A DNA stretch of 38,855 nt, from positions 1 through 38,855 of the forward strand of contig CAMYIO010000030.1 in assembly GCA_947258515.1 (NCBI GenBank), read 5' to 3'. The stretch's first letter is position 1, and each line of letters opens with the position of its first letter. The translations under genes were made by a program, and so were the position numbers. The notes beneath the pieces are model-generated. The model was given only the letters and a program-made list of their open reading frames with translations. It had not been told where the DNA came from and did no database searches. This stretch comes from an uncultured Ectothiorhodospiraceae bacterium. GTDB taxonomy: Bacteria > Pseudomonadota > Gammaproteobacteria > UBA9214. This document shows, in pieces, positions 17,294-24,931 of this stretch.

Positions 17294-17815
17294 TTACTGT
17301 ACAGCATAAAATTGTTTCGCCATGTAGGCAATGATATCCCTGGATGAGACGATTCCGGCGGGTCGGTCGCTGTCATCGACAATAGGCAGGTAGCGGATAT
17401 CGCTGATGATCACGCGCTGCAGTGCGTAACCCAGGGGAAGGTCCGGCTTGCTGCTTTCCGGGGCCCGGGACATGAAATCCCTGACAAGACATTCACCGAG
17501 ATCGAGACCCCGTGCTGCCACCTTATGCAGCAGGTCCCGCTCTGTCAAAATGCCGGTCAGCTTGCCGTCATCTGCCGTGATCAGCACACAGCCAATGCCG
17601 TGGTTGCGCATCAGTTGAATCGCGTCATCCAGAGAGGTTTGAAGATCAACCGTCAGCGGCCTGATCGGTTGCAGGCACTCAACCGGGTCTTCCATCAGGC
17701 TGCGCTCGACCTCGCTACCCGCCTGGGGCACATCCTCCCGGGTCAGGCTGGTGCCGCAGTTCTCGCAGGCATCCGCACCGGGCAGATTCCGGTAACCACA
17801 AGCTGGACATTTCAT
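17294..17815 (-). CDS. CBS-pair protein with N-terminal zinc ribbon
   Basis: A 173-residue cytosolic protein. Residues 1-25 form a zinc ribbon with C3, C6, C17 and C20 (CPAC...CENC). Two CBS domains follow at about 50-110 and 112-170 (DAIQLMRNHGIGCVLIT, LTGILTERDLLHKVA, IRYLPIVDDSDRPAGIVSSRDII). CBS pairs bind adenosine ligands such as AMP, ATP or SAM. The start is set by AGGAGG directly ahead of the ATG. It lies 119 bases after korB on the same strand, and a second CBS protein lies on the other side of korAB, which suggests that both regulate this oxidoreductase. That is inference. Confidence 0.88.
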   Translation of the reverse strand: MKCPACGYRNLPGADACENCGTSLTREDVPQAGSEVERSLMEDPVECLQPIRPLTVDLQTSLDDAIQLMRNHGIGCVLITADDGKLTGILTERDLLHKVAARGLDLGECLVRDFMSRAPESSKPDLPLGYALQRVIISDIRYLPIVDDSDRPAGIVSSRDIIAYMAKQFYAVQ

Positions 17816-17934
17816 CTCCTCCTATCTCACGAAGTAAAAATAATTGCTCACATTCTAAACAAAAGCAAATCTATTACTACTCATTACTTTGGTATGACGT
17901 ACCTTTTGTTGTAGTAGCTAATCGTTTTCAAATA

Positions 17935-18675
17935 TCATCTAAACTCCCCCTGTTTTCCGAAACGCATCGGCTTGCCGTGTTCCAGGTACAGGACATGATC
18001 GAGGCGATTGTCAGGGTCGGTCATGTACCCCCAGGTGGCATCGTTGAAGATGATGCAGTTTTGCGCAATCTCGACCAGCGCCGCCCCGCGGTGGTCAGCG
18101 GAACGTCTCAGCACACCGGACATGTGCTTCTGGAAGACGTCCACGGTACGCGCGATGAAGCTGGCCTCGGCACCAATGGCAATACCGACAGGATTCACCG
18201 GATTCTCTATCGAGCCATCCGGACTGGAGCTGGTTATTGCACCGATCCCTGACGTCGGAGAATACTGTCCCTTGGTCAGTCCGTAGATGCGGTTATTGAA
18301 CAGCAGTATGTTGATGTCGATATTGCGGCGCAGCGCATGCATCAGGTGGTTGCCACCGATTGCGAGGCCGTCACCATCACCGGTCACCACCCACACCTGC
18401 AGTTCGGGGCGTGCCACCTTGAGTCCCATGGCCAGGGTCGGCGCCCGGCCGTGAATGGAGTGAATGCCATAGGTATTCATGTAGTACGGGAAGCGGCTCG
18501 AGCAACCGATCCCGGAGATGATCACAATGTTCTCGCGCGGAATCCCCAGTTCGGGCAGTGTCTTCTGCATCTGCGCGAGGATGGCGTTATTGCCGCAACC
18601 CGGACACCAGCGCACATCCTGACCGGAGGCGAAATCCTTGCGCGTGAGCGTCACGGCGACTGGCCCGGGGTTCAT
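17935..18675 (-). CDS. korB: 2-oxoacid:ferredoxin oxidoreductase, beta subunit
   Basis: This subunit binds thiamine diphosphate and a 4Fe-4S cluster and catalyses CoA-dependent oxidative decarboxylation of a 2-oxoacid (probably 2-oxoglutarate) or, with reduced ferredoxin, the reverse. Cluster ligands are C24 and C27 (WCPGCG), C58 (GIGCSSR) and C207 (AQNCIIF). The ThDP motif GDGDGLAIGGNH starts at G99 and ends with the NN pair at 127-128. The protein is 246 residues. From memory, long-form relatives carry about 60-90 further residues after the GKPMRFG segment, whereas here a TGA comes six residues after it. The start ATG overlaps the korA stop by 4 bases, so the two are translated together. 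Confidence 0.9.
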   Translation of the reverse strand: MNPGPVAVTLTRKDFASGQDVRWCPGCGNNAILAQMQKTLPELGIPRENIVIISGIGCSSRFPYYMNTYGIHSIHGRAPTLAMGLKVARPELQVWVVTGDGDGLAIGGNHLMHALRRNIDINILLFNNRIYGLTKGQYSPTSGIGAITSSSPDGSIENPVNPVGIAIGAEASFIARTVDVFQKHMSGVLRRSADHRGAALVEIAQNCIIFNDATWGYMTDPDNRLDHVLYLEHGKPMRFGKQGEFR

Positions 18676-20513
18676 GACAACAGTTCCTCGATACGTGCCT
18701 CGATTTCACCGACCGTAAAAGGCTGGCCCCTCAGTTTCGGAAATGAAATGGCATCGACGAGATACCTGGCACGGATCAACAGCGCCAGCTGCCCCGCGTT
18801 CAGTTCCGGGATCAGTACCGTCTCATAGCGGCCCAGCAGCTCCCCCAGGTTTCGTGGGAAGGGATTCAGGTAGCGAAGATGTGCGTGGGCGACGCAGCGA
18901 CCCTGTTGCCGGGCGCGTTGCACTGCGGTGAGCGCCGCGCCACAGGTCCCGCCCCAGCTGAGCACCAGCAGCGTCGCTTCATGCTCGCCGGTCACCTCGA
19001 GCGCCGGAATAAAATCAGCCACACGCGCCACTTTATCTGCACGCAGTTGGCACATCGCCTCGTGATCTTCCGGGGCATAACTGACGGCCCCGGTGAGCGG
19101 CTGTTTTTCCAGCCCGCCGATGCAGTGTTCCATCCCGGGGGTTCCCGGCAGTACCCAGGGCCGCGCCAGGGTCGCCGCATCGCGTGCATAGGGCTGAAAG
19201 CCGTCAGGGTCTACCGGGTGTCTAACCACAATCGGTTCCAGTTCCTGCAGCGAGGGAATGCGCCAGGGTTCGCTGCCGTTTGCCAGGTAGCCCTCGCTGA
19301 GGATAAACACCGGTGTATTGTGCCGCACCGCGATACGAAAGGCCTCGATGGCGGTATAGAAGCAGTCGCCCGGGCTTGCAGCGGCAAGGATCGGCAGCGG
19401 GCTTTCACCCTGACGTCCAAACAGGGCCTGTAACAGGTCGGCCTGCTCCGTCTTGGTCGGCAGCCCCGTGGATGGACCGCCACGCTGCACATTGAGGATG
19501 ACCAGCGGCAATTCCAGCATGATCGCAAGCCCGATGGCCTCGCTCTTCAGACAGACACCGGGTCCGCTGGTACCTGTCACCGAGAAGGCACCGCCGTAGG
19601 CGGCCCCGATCGCCGCGCCCATGGCCGCAATCTCATCCTCGGTCTGGATGGTGCGTACATCCATGTGCTTCCAGCGCGACAGATGGTTGAGCACATTCGT
19701 GGCCGGCGTGATCGGATAACTGCTATAGACAAGCGGCTTGTCCGCCAGTTGTGCAGCCGTTACAAACCCCAGCGCACTGGCCTCGTTGCCGTCGATGATG
19801 CGATAGCTACCCGCCTCGCTGCGGGCACCCGGCACCGTCCGTTGCACCGCAAAGGCCCCGCAGGTTTCTCCATAATAATAACCGGCCTGCAATGCCAGGC
19901 GATTGGCTTCGGCCACCAGCGGCATGCGCGAAAACTTCCGTTTAATCCATTCCAGACTCTGCTTCAACGGGCGATCATAGAGCCAGTACACCAGCCCGAG
20001 GGTGAAGAAGTTCTTGCAGCGCGTCTTCACTGTACGTTTCAGATCAAGATTCTGCAGTGCATTCAGCGTCAGGGTGGTAACCGGCACACGGTGTAGCTGG
20101 TAACGGCTGCCCAGTTCAGGATCATGCAGCGGGTCTTCCTCGTAACCGGCCCTGGCCAGATTGCGTTCCGAGAACGCGTCCTGATCCACGATCAGGACGC
20201 CCTTGGGCAGCAAGCGTGGCAGACTGGTCTTGAGCGCTGCCGGATTCATCGCCACCAGCACATCGGGATTGTCACCGGGGGTGTGAATTTCCTGATGGGA
20301 GAAATGCAGCTGAAACCCGGAGACACCGGCCACGGAACCGGCGGGCGCACGAATTTCCGAGGGATAATCCGGCAGCGTGCTGACGTCATTGCCAAGCATG
20401 GCGGACGTCGTGGTCAGCTGGCTTCCGGTCAGCTGCATGCCGTCCCCGGAATCGCCGCTGAACAGGATAGTGACCTGTTCGAGTTGCTCGCTTGTTTTGG
20501 CGGAAGCCGTCAT
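18672..20513 (-). CDS. korA: 2-oxoacid:ferredoxin oxidoreductase, fused gamma-alpha subunit
   Basis: A 613-residue subunit that joins the gamma domain (about residues 1-195, starting VTILFSGDSGDGMQLTGSQL) with the alpha, pyrimidine-binding domain (about 215-600; SYPITPATNVLNHL, QTEDEIAAMGAAIGAAYGG, GTSGPGVCLKSEAIGLA). This is the usual layout of KorA-type subunits partnered with a separate beta subunit. Together with korB it forms a complex that links the TCA cycle, forward or reductive, to ferredoxin. The motif SGPGVCLKSE and QRGGPSTGLPTKTEQ favour the 2-oxoglutarate type, but pyruvate or branched acids cannot be excluded. There is no ferredoxin gene next door. Confidence 0.92.
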   Translation of the reverse strand: MTASAKTSEQLEQVTILFSGDSGDGMQLTGSQLTTTSAMLGNDVSTLPDYPSEIRAPAGSVAGVSGFQLHFSHQEIHTPGDNPDVLVAMNPAALKTSLPRLLPKGVLIVDQDAFSERNLARAGYEEDPLHDPELGSRYQLHRVPVTTLTLNALQNLDLKRTVKTRCKNFFTLGLVYWLYDRPLKQSLEWIKRKFSRMPLVAEANRLALQAGYYYGETCGAFAVQRTVPGARSEAGSYRIIDGNEASALGFVTAAQLADKPLVYSSYPITPATNVLNHLSRWKHMDVRTIQTEDEIAAMGAAIGAAYGGAFSVTGTSGPGVCLKSEAIGLAIMLELPLVILNVQRGGPSTGLPTKTEQADLLQALFGRQGESPLPILAAASPGDCFYTAIEAFRIAVRHNTPVFILSEGYLANGSEPWRIPSLQELEPIVVRHPVDPDGFQPYARDAATLARPWVLPGTPGMEHCIGGLEKQPLTGAVSYAPEDHEAMCQLRADKVARVADFIPALEVTGEHEATLLVLSWGGTCGAALTAVQRARQQGRCVAHAHLRYLNPFPRNLGELLGRYETVLIPELNAGQLALLIRARYLVDAISFPKLRGQPFTVGEIEARIEELLS

Positions 20514-20532
20514 ATTGGAATGCTCAATTTAT

Positions 20533-20580
20533 TCGTCATGCCGGCCTGCGCCTGCATGACGGAATTCGCCGGGATGACGA
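20533..20580. repeat. REP-like palindrome
   Basis: TCGTCATGCCGGC (20533-20545) and GCCGGGATGACGA (20568-20580) pair over 12 of 13 positions around a 22-base loop. This CGTCATGCCGGC type is a familiar dispersed palindrome of proteobacterial intergenic DNA. It lies between the CBS gene and korA. Confidence 0.6.
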
Positions 20581-20624
20581 TGAGGGAATGAATCGCAGGT
20601 ACCCTGAACAGATGCCGCATGGCA

Positions 20625-21092
20625 TCAACCGCCTTCCGGTGTGCGTGCAATCTGCTCCGGGTCCGGCGGCAGATTCAGCACATGCCCGGCAAAGTGGTCG
20701 ACCAGGTAGGCAGCGATGTCCTTGTGGCGTACACAGCCGGCAACCTGACCGCTGGCGTCGATGATCGGAATCTGGCGATGGCCGCCCTGGTGCATCAATA
20801 ACAGCACCTTGCGGACCGGGTCCCCTGCGGCAACACAGACCGGATCAGGGCTCATGTACCCGGACACCGGACGGGACAGGACGGCATCATTGCCAAGTAC
20901 AGAGAGGAACACATCGCGTTCCGTGAAAATCCCGACAAGACGATTGTTTCGCATGATCAGTGCGTAACCATGACCACTGTCCTGCATCTCCCGAATCACG
21001 TCAGCCACACGGGTTGAGCCGTCAAGCAGCAGTGGCGGCTGCAGCTCCAGCGACAGCACCTCGACTTCCCGCAGGCTTCGTTCAATCTTCAT
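20625..21092 (-). CDS. CBS-pair protein upstream of korA
   Basis: A 155-residue cytosolic protein made of two CBS domains (about residues 15-75 and 80-145), with typical segments RVADVIREMQDSGHGYALIM, LVGIFTERDVFLSVLG, RKVLLLMHQGGHRQIPIID and VAGCVRHKDIAAYLVDHF. It has no zinc ribbon, unlike the CBS protein on the far side of korAB, and resembles that protein only at the domain level. It lies 111 bases upstream of korA on the same strand. A part in sensing adenylate charge or another nucleotide for the oxidoreductase is plausible but inferred from position only. The C-terminus (LPPDPEQIARTPEGG) looks unstructured. Confidence 0.88.
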   Translation of the reverse strand: MKIERSLREVEVLSLELQPPLLLDGSTRVADVIREMQDSGHGYALIMRNNRLVGIFTERDVFLSVLGNDAVLSRPVSGYMSPDPVCVAAGDPVRKVLLLMHQGGHRQIPIIDASGQVAGCVRHKDIAAYLVDHFAGHVLNLPPDPEQIARTPEGG

Positions 21093-21438
21093 GACGTTCC
21101 CTGATCTATTTATGTAGAGCTAATCCCGATTATGGCACGATCCTGCAGGCGTTTTGTCCGCGGCGCACATCGCGGCGGGACGCCGCTACACGAATACTGA
21201 TGCATTGGTAGCCGACCGCAGCCGCGATTATTTCGATGCTGCTCACGCCACGCTGATGCGATTGACTGCATAAACGGGCAGGATTGAACCCCTGGATCCG
21301 CGACCACCGGGCACTTGAGCGCTCCGGGCGCGTTGTTTTGCAAGGGCTTTCAGATAAGTCCGGCGGCGAGGTTTTAACCGGGCCCGAGATTCGCGATAAT
21401 GCCGCCCCAGCGAAGCGAACTCGAGACACAGGTGTTGC
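21093..21438. other. Divergent intergenic region
   Basis: This 346-base region separates the minus-strand CBS-korAB genes from the plus-strand vWA/ABC genes. It holds a GC hairpin (GCGGCG 21172-21177 with CGCCGC 21181-21186) inside a CATCGCGGCGGGACGCCGCT sequence of a type often found dispersed in genomes. A candidate plus-strand promoter lies at 21372-21400. Short open frames here lack coding features. No RNA gene is recognised. Confidence 0.4.
21372..21400 (+). promoter_or_regulatory. Candidate promoter of the Sel1-vWA-ABC genes
   Basis: TTTTAA (21372-21377) and GATAAT (21395-21400) are spaced by 17 bases, 39 bases ahead of the first ATG. The -35 box is a weak match, so this is only a suggestion. 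Confidence 0.3.
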
Positions 21439-22158
21439 ATGGCAAAAGATTACGCAGATGTAAACAGCAGCGGCAAATGGAACCCAGGCCGTACCAAGGC
21501 ACTGATGGTGATGGTCGTCATTATTACGGCCATTGCCATATGGCTGGTACCGGTCGACGACAAACAGACGCCGCCGTCGCTGCCTGCCATACCGTCTGCG
21601 CCACAGTCGACCGAGTCACTGCCGCTGCCGTCAGCAGCCGGGACTTCAGAATCACTGCCATTACCTTCAGCAGCCGACACCCCGGCGTCAGGGCCATTAC
21701 CGTCAGCAGCCGGGACCTCCGAGTCACTGCCGCTGCCGCCACCACCGGGCGGGATTGCCACCGTCACCAACGGCGGCGACAGGGCACGCGCCTTCATTTA
21801 CAAATTGCGCTCCGACGGTGCACAGCCGGATGCGGACGTGGTCTTCGCCGAGGCAGAGCGCATGCAGGACGAGGGTAACCCGCTCGATGCCTACCTGCTG
21901 TACCGCTTCGCTGCACGCCATGGCCAGGCACAGGCGGCCCTGATCCTCGGCACGCAGGCCGATCCGGCCTATCACACGGCGGCCGGCAGTTATTTGCCCG
22001 ACGCGGAACCGGCGCAGGCCTACAAGTGGTACAACATGGCGGCGACGGCAGGAAGCAAAAAGGCTGCACTGCGTCTGCTGGATCTGCGCAAGCGTGTGCA
22101 ACAGGATGCCGCGGCCGGAGACGAGCAGGCCCGGCGCCTGTTGCTGCAGTGGCAATAA
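21439..22158 (+). CDS. Membrane-anchored Sel1-like repeat protein
   Basis: A 239-residue protein. Residues 21-38 form one membrane helix (ALMVMVVIITAIAIWLV), so the rest is likely periplasmic. Residues 45-105 are a Pro/Ser/Leu-rich linker built of repeats (ESLPLPSAAGTS and variants). The C-terminal ~120 residues contain Sel1/TPR-like helices (AEAERMQDEGNPLDAYLLYRF, AQAYKWYNMAATAGSKKAALRLL). Sel1 repeats usually bind other proteins. It is the first gene of the plus-strand set and lies 20 bases ahead of the vWA protein gene, so the two probably belong to one transcript. The ribosome-binding site is weak (CAGGTG). I know no close named homologue. Confidence 0.8.
   Translation: MAKDYADVNSSGKWNPGRTKALMVMVVIITAIAIWLVPVDDKQTPPSLPAIPSAPQSTESLPLPSAAGTSESLPLPSAADTPASGPLPSAAGTSESLPLPPPPGGIATVTNGGDRARAFIYKLRSDGAQPDADVVFAEAERMQDEGNPLDAYLLYRFAARHGQAQAALILGTQADPAYHTAAGSYLPDAEPAQAYKWYNMAATAGSKKAALRLLDLRKRVQQDAAAGDEQARRLLLQWQ
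21613..21737 (+). repeat. In-gene tandem repeat coding a Pro/Ser linker
   Basis: Degenerate units of about 30-42 bases built on GAGTCACTGCCGCTGCCG and TCAGCAGCCGGGACTTC occur three to four times. They keep the reading frame and encode the ESLPLPSAAGTS linker. Such units may change in number between strains. Confidence 0.7.
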
Positions 22159-22178
22159 TTTTCCGGGAGATTGCAATC

Positions 22179-24137
22179 ATGAAGAAACTTTTACTCGCGC
22201 TCGTCATCGCCATCACGCCGCTACCCGGAATGACAGCCGCGCCAGTCGACAATGCTGACCGGCCGTTGCTGATGGCGGGCAAGCACAGCCTTTACCAGCG
22301 GGTGCTGTCGGTGCCCGATGCCCGTCTCGCCAGCGAGGCGGGTGGCAAGCAAGGCGCGACGGTTGTGCCGTTTACCGCCTTCTACGTCTATGCGCGCAGC
22401 GAAAAGGCCGGCAAGCAGTGGATAGAGGTTGGCACGGATCGTTTTGGCAGCCGCGCGGGCTGGTTGTCCGCTGCCGATTGCATCGAGTGGAACCATGGGC
22501 TGACAGCCGCCTTTCGCGATCCGGCAGGGCATGACCGGGTGCTGCTGTTCGAGGACAGCGACTCCCTGCGCGAACTCGCCGGGCAATCCAGTTTGAAGAC
22601 CTATCAACGTCTCTACGCGGAAGCGGCGCAGGGACAACTGTCCGCCGACTCGCCCGTGGTTGCCATTCAGCCACCCGGCTACATCGACGTTCGTGAAGAT
22701 TTCTACCTCGTGCCGATTCACCGCTACGAGGACGTCTACCTGGGGAGCGAGAAGGCACGCCTGCTGCAGGTGTCGAGCGTCCCCCTGGTGAGCGGATCGG
22801 GCAGCCCCGGCAACACCGGCACCGGCAAGCGCGGCTATACCGCGGGACTGGTGTTTGTCGTCGACTCTACCCTGTCGATGCAACCCTACATCGAACGCAC
22901 GCGCGCGGCCGTGAGCACGATCTTCGATACCCTCGGCAAGGCCGACCTGCTGGGACAGATGAGCTTTGGCCTGGTGGCGTATCGCGACAACCTCTCTGCC
23001 GCCCCCGGCCTCGACTACCTGGTGCGTACCTATGTCGACCTCGATGAGGGCCGCAACGCAGCCGGTTTTCTGTCCCGCCTGAAGTCGCTGCGCGACGCCA
23101 GTGTCTCGAGCCGGGACTTCACCGAGGATGCCTATGCCGGTGTGAAACAGGCGATCGAGTCGATCAACTGGGCGGGCCACGACGCCCGCTATATCGTGCT
23201 GGTGACGGATGCCGGTGCGCGTGAGTCCAATGACCCGCTGTCGAGCACCGGCCTGGGTGCCGAGAGTCTGCGGCAAATGGCCCAGCAGAAGGGCATCGCC
23301 ATTTTCGTGCTGCACCTGCTGACGACGGCCACCATGCCCGACCAGGCAGCGGATGCCGAACAGTATCGCCGGCTGGCGGACTTTCCTGGCATCGGCAGCC
23401 TCTACTATGGTGTACCCACCGGCGACGTCCAGGAGTTCGGCAAGGTGCTGGATGCGCTGGCCGGGCAGATTACCGGGCAGGTGCAGATGGCGTCCGCGAA
23501 CAAGGCGGCCCCTGCACCGGTACTGGCAAGTGATAACGCGCAACTGGCCGAACTGCAGGCCAGGGTGGCGAAGCTCGGCTACGCACTGCGCATGAATTAC
23601 CTGCAGAAAACCGGCGATGGCGAGGTGCCTAATGTGTTCAATGCCTGGCTGCTGGACCGCGACTTCCGCGATCCCGCACGCGCCACCCTGGACATCAGGG
23701 TGCTGCTGACCCGCGACCAGCTGTCGGACCTCAGTGAGGTGCTCACACAGGTGCTGGAAGCGGCGGAAGACGGCCTGCTGTCACCGCAGAATTTCCTCAG
23801 CGAATTGCAGAGCCTCGCGGCCACGGCAACGCGTGACCCCGAGTCGCTGGGAGCCACCACGACCAGCACCGCGGGTACAGGCAACAGCCTCGCGGACATG
23901 GGCTTCATGCGCGAGTACATCGAGGACCTGCCCTACACGGGTGAAGTCATGGGTCTGTCGCTGGATGACTGGCAGAGCTGGTCCACGCAACAGCAGATTG
24001 CCTTCCTGCACCGTCTCGAGGAAAAGGTCAGCTATTATCGGGCCCTGCACGACCACACCGATCTCTGGGTCAGCCTGGATGGCGGACCGATCAACGGTGA
24101 TTCCGTTTACCCTGTCGAGCTGGAACAGCTGCCCTGA
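22179..24137 (+). CDS. Secreted von Willebrand A protein, PpkA C-terminal-like
   Basis: The ATG at 22179 follows GGGAGA and opens a signal peptide (MKKLLLALVIAITPLPGMTA), giving 652 residues; the open frame upstream of it only shadows the preceding gene. Residues ~30-200 contain an SH3-like region (VPFTAFYVYARSEKAGKQWIEV). The vWA domain starts near 222 with the metal site D229-S-T-L-S233 (DSTLSMQPY), a DxTxS variant of DxSxS, and continues with VLVTDAGARE. The C-terminal ~170 residues are helical and end DSVYPVELEQLP. The layout resembles the part of type VI PpkA that follows its kinase domain, as far as I recall. No kinase is present here. It overlaps the ABC ATPase gene by one base. Confidence 0.82.
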   Translation: MKKLLLALVIAITPLPGMTAAPVDNADRPLLMAGKHSLYQRVLSVPDARLASEAGGKQGATVVPFTAFYVYARSEKAGKQWIEVGTDRFGSRAGWLSAADCIEWNHGLTAAFRDPAGHDRVLLFEDSDSLRELAGQSSLKTYQRLYAEAAQGQLSADSPVVAIQPPGYIDVREDFYLVPIHRYEDVYLGSEKARLLQVSSVPLVSGSGSPGNTGTGKRGYTAGLVFVVDSTLSMQPYIERTRAAVSTIFDTLGKADLLGQMSFGLVAYRDNLSAAPGLDYLVRTYVDLDEGRNAAGFLSRLKSLRDASVSSRDFTEDAYAGVKQAIESINWAGHDARYIVLVTDAGARESNDPLSSTGLGAESLRQMAQQKGIAIFVLHLLTTATMPDQAADAEQYRRLADFPGIGSLYYGVPTGDVQEFGKVLDALAGQITGQVQMASANKAAPAPVLASDNAQLAELQARVAKLGYALRMNYLQKTGDGEVPNVFNAWLLDRDFRDPARATLDIRVLLTRDQLSDLSEVLTQVLEAAEDGLLSPQNFLSELQSLAATATRDPESLGATTTSTAGTGNSLADMGFMREYIEDLPYTGEVMGLSLDDWQSWSTQQQIAFLHRLEEKVSYYRALHDHTDLWVSLDGGPINGDSVYPVELEQLP

Positions 24138-24928
24138 TGACTGCAGGTTCCCTGCACGACGTGAATACCGAAGCTGCCGCGATTTCTGAACCCAGGCATT
24201 CCACCATCTATCTGCTGCGTGACGTGGTCAAGAACCGTGAGGCGAAAGGTATTGCCTTCCGCCTCAGGGTTCCGCACCTGCATATCAACCGTGGAGAGAA
24301 AATCGCCGTGATTGGTGAGTCCGGCAGCGGCAAATCGACACTGCTGGACATGCTCGCTTTCATCCTGCAACCCTCAACCGCCGGCTCCTTCCGTTTTCGT
24401 CCCGATGAGGATGACATGGAACCCGTCGATGTGGATGCCTGCTGGCAGGCGGACAATCTGAACACCCTTGGCGATATGCGCAAGTGGCATATCGGTTACG
24501 TGATGCAGACCGGCGGCCTGCTTCCCTACCTGTCGGTATATGACAACATCAACCTTTCCCGCAGCGTACTCGGACTGAAACGCGACGGCACGATCGAGCA
24601 CCTCGCCGAGATGCTGGGCATCGCCAACCAGCTGAAGAAACGACCGGACGCCCTGTCCACCGGCGAACGCCAGCGGGTAGCCATCGGCCGTGCACTGGCG
24701 CACCGGCCCGCGATCGTGATCGCGGATGAACCCACCGCATCACTTGACCCGTACGCGGCGGAGAATGTCATTTCACTGTTTCTGGCGCTGGCGGAAGAAT
24801 TCAACAGCACGGTGATCCTGGCCACCCATGCCTGGCGCCACATCAAGGAACTGGGTATGCGTCGACTGTCGCACAGGACCACGCATTCCCAGGACCGCAA
24901 GCTGACCGAAACCGTGGTCCACGGCTGA
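24137..24928 (+). CDS. ABC transporter ATPase, TagT-like
   Basis: A 263-residue ATP-binding subunit. Walker A GESGSGKST is at 60-68, the Q-loop at Q124, the signature at 173-178 reads LSTGER (Thr instead of the first Gly), Walker B IVIADE ends at E198 and the H-loop is H231 (ATHAW). It belongs to the LolD/MacB type that works with FtsX-like permeases. The region between Walker A and the Q-loop carries an unusual insertion (about residues 85-115, DEDDMEPVDVDACWQADNL). The order vWA-ATPase-permease recalls the PpkA/TagT/TagS genes of the threonine phosphorylation pathway that controls some type VI secretion systems. The ATG overlaps the upstream stop (TGATG). Confidence 0.88.
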   Translation: MTAGSLHDVNTEAAAISEPRHSTIYLLRDVVKNREAKGIAFRLRVPHLHINRGEKIAVIGESGSGKSTLLDMLAFILQPSTAGSFRFRPDEDDMEPVDVDACWQADNLNTLGDMRKWHIGYVMQTGGLLPYLSVYDNINLSRSVLGLKRDGTIEHLAEMLGIANQLKKRPDALSTGERQRVAIGRALAHRPAIVIADEPTASLDPYAAENVISLFLALAEEFNSTVILATHAWRHIKELGMRRLSHRTTHSQDRKLTETVVHG

Positions 24929-24931
24929 GCC

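Noticed and set aside
21262-21300. A T-arm-like GGTTCAATCC sequence on the minus strand that might mark a tRNA
   Set aside because: No matching acceptor stem, D-arm or anticodon arm is found around it; a chance match or an old fragment at most.
22221-23543. Long minus-strand open frame (440 codons) inside the vWA gene
   Set aside because: Antisense shadow in GC-rich DNA; no family pattern, while the plus strand has a signal peptide, MIDAS motif and operon context.
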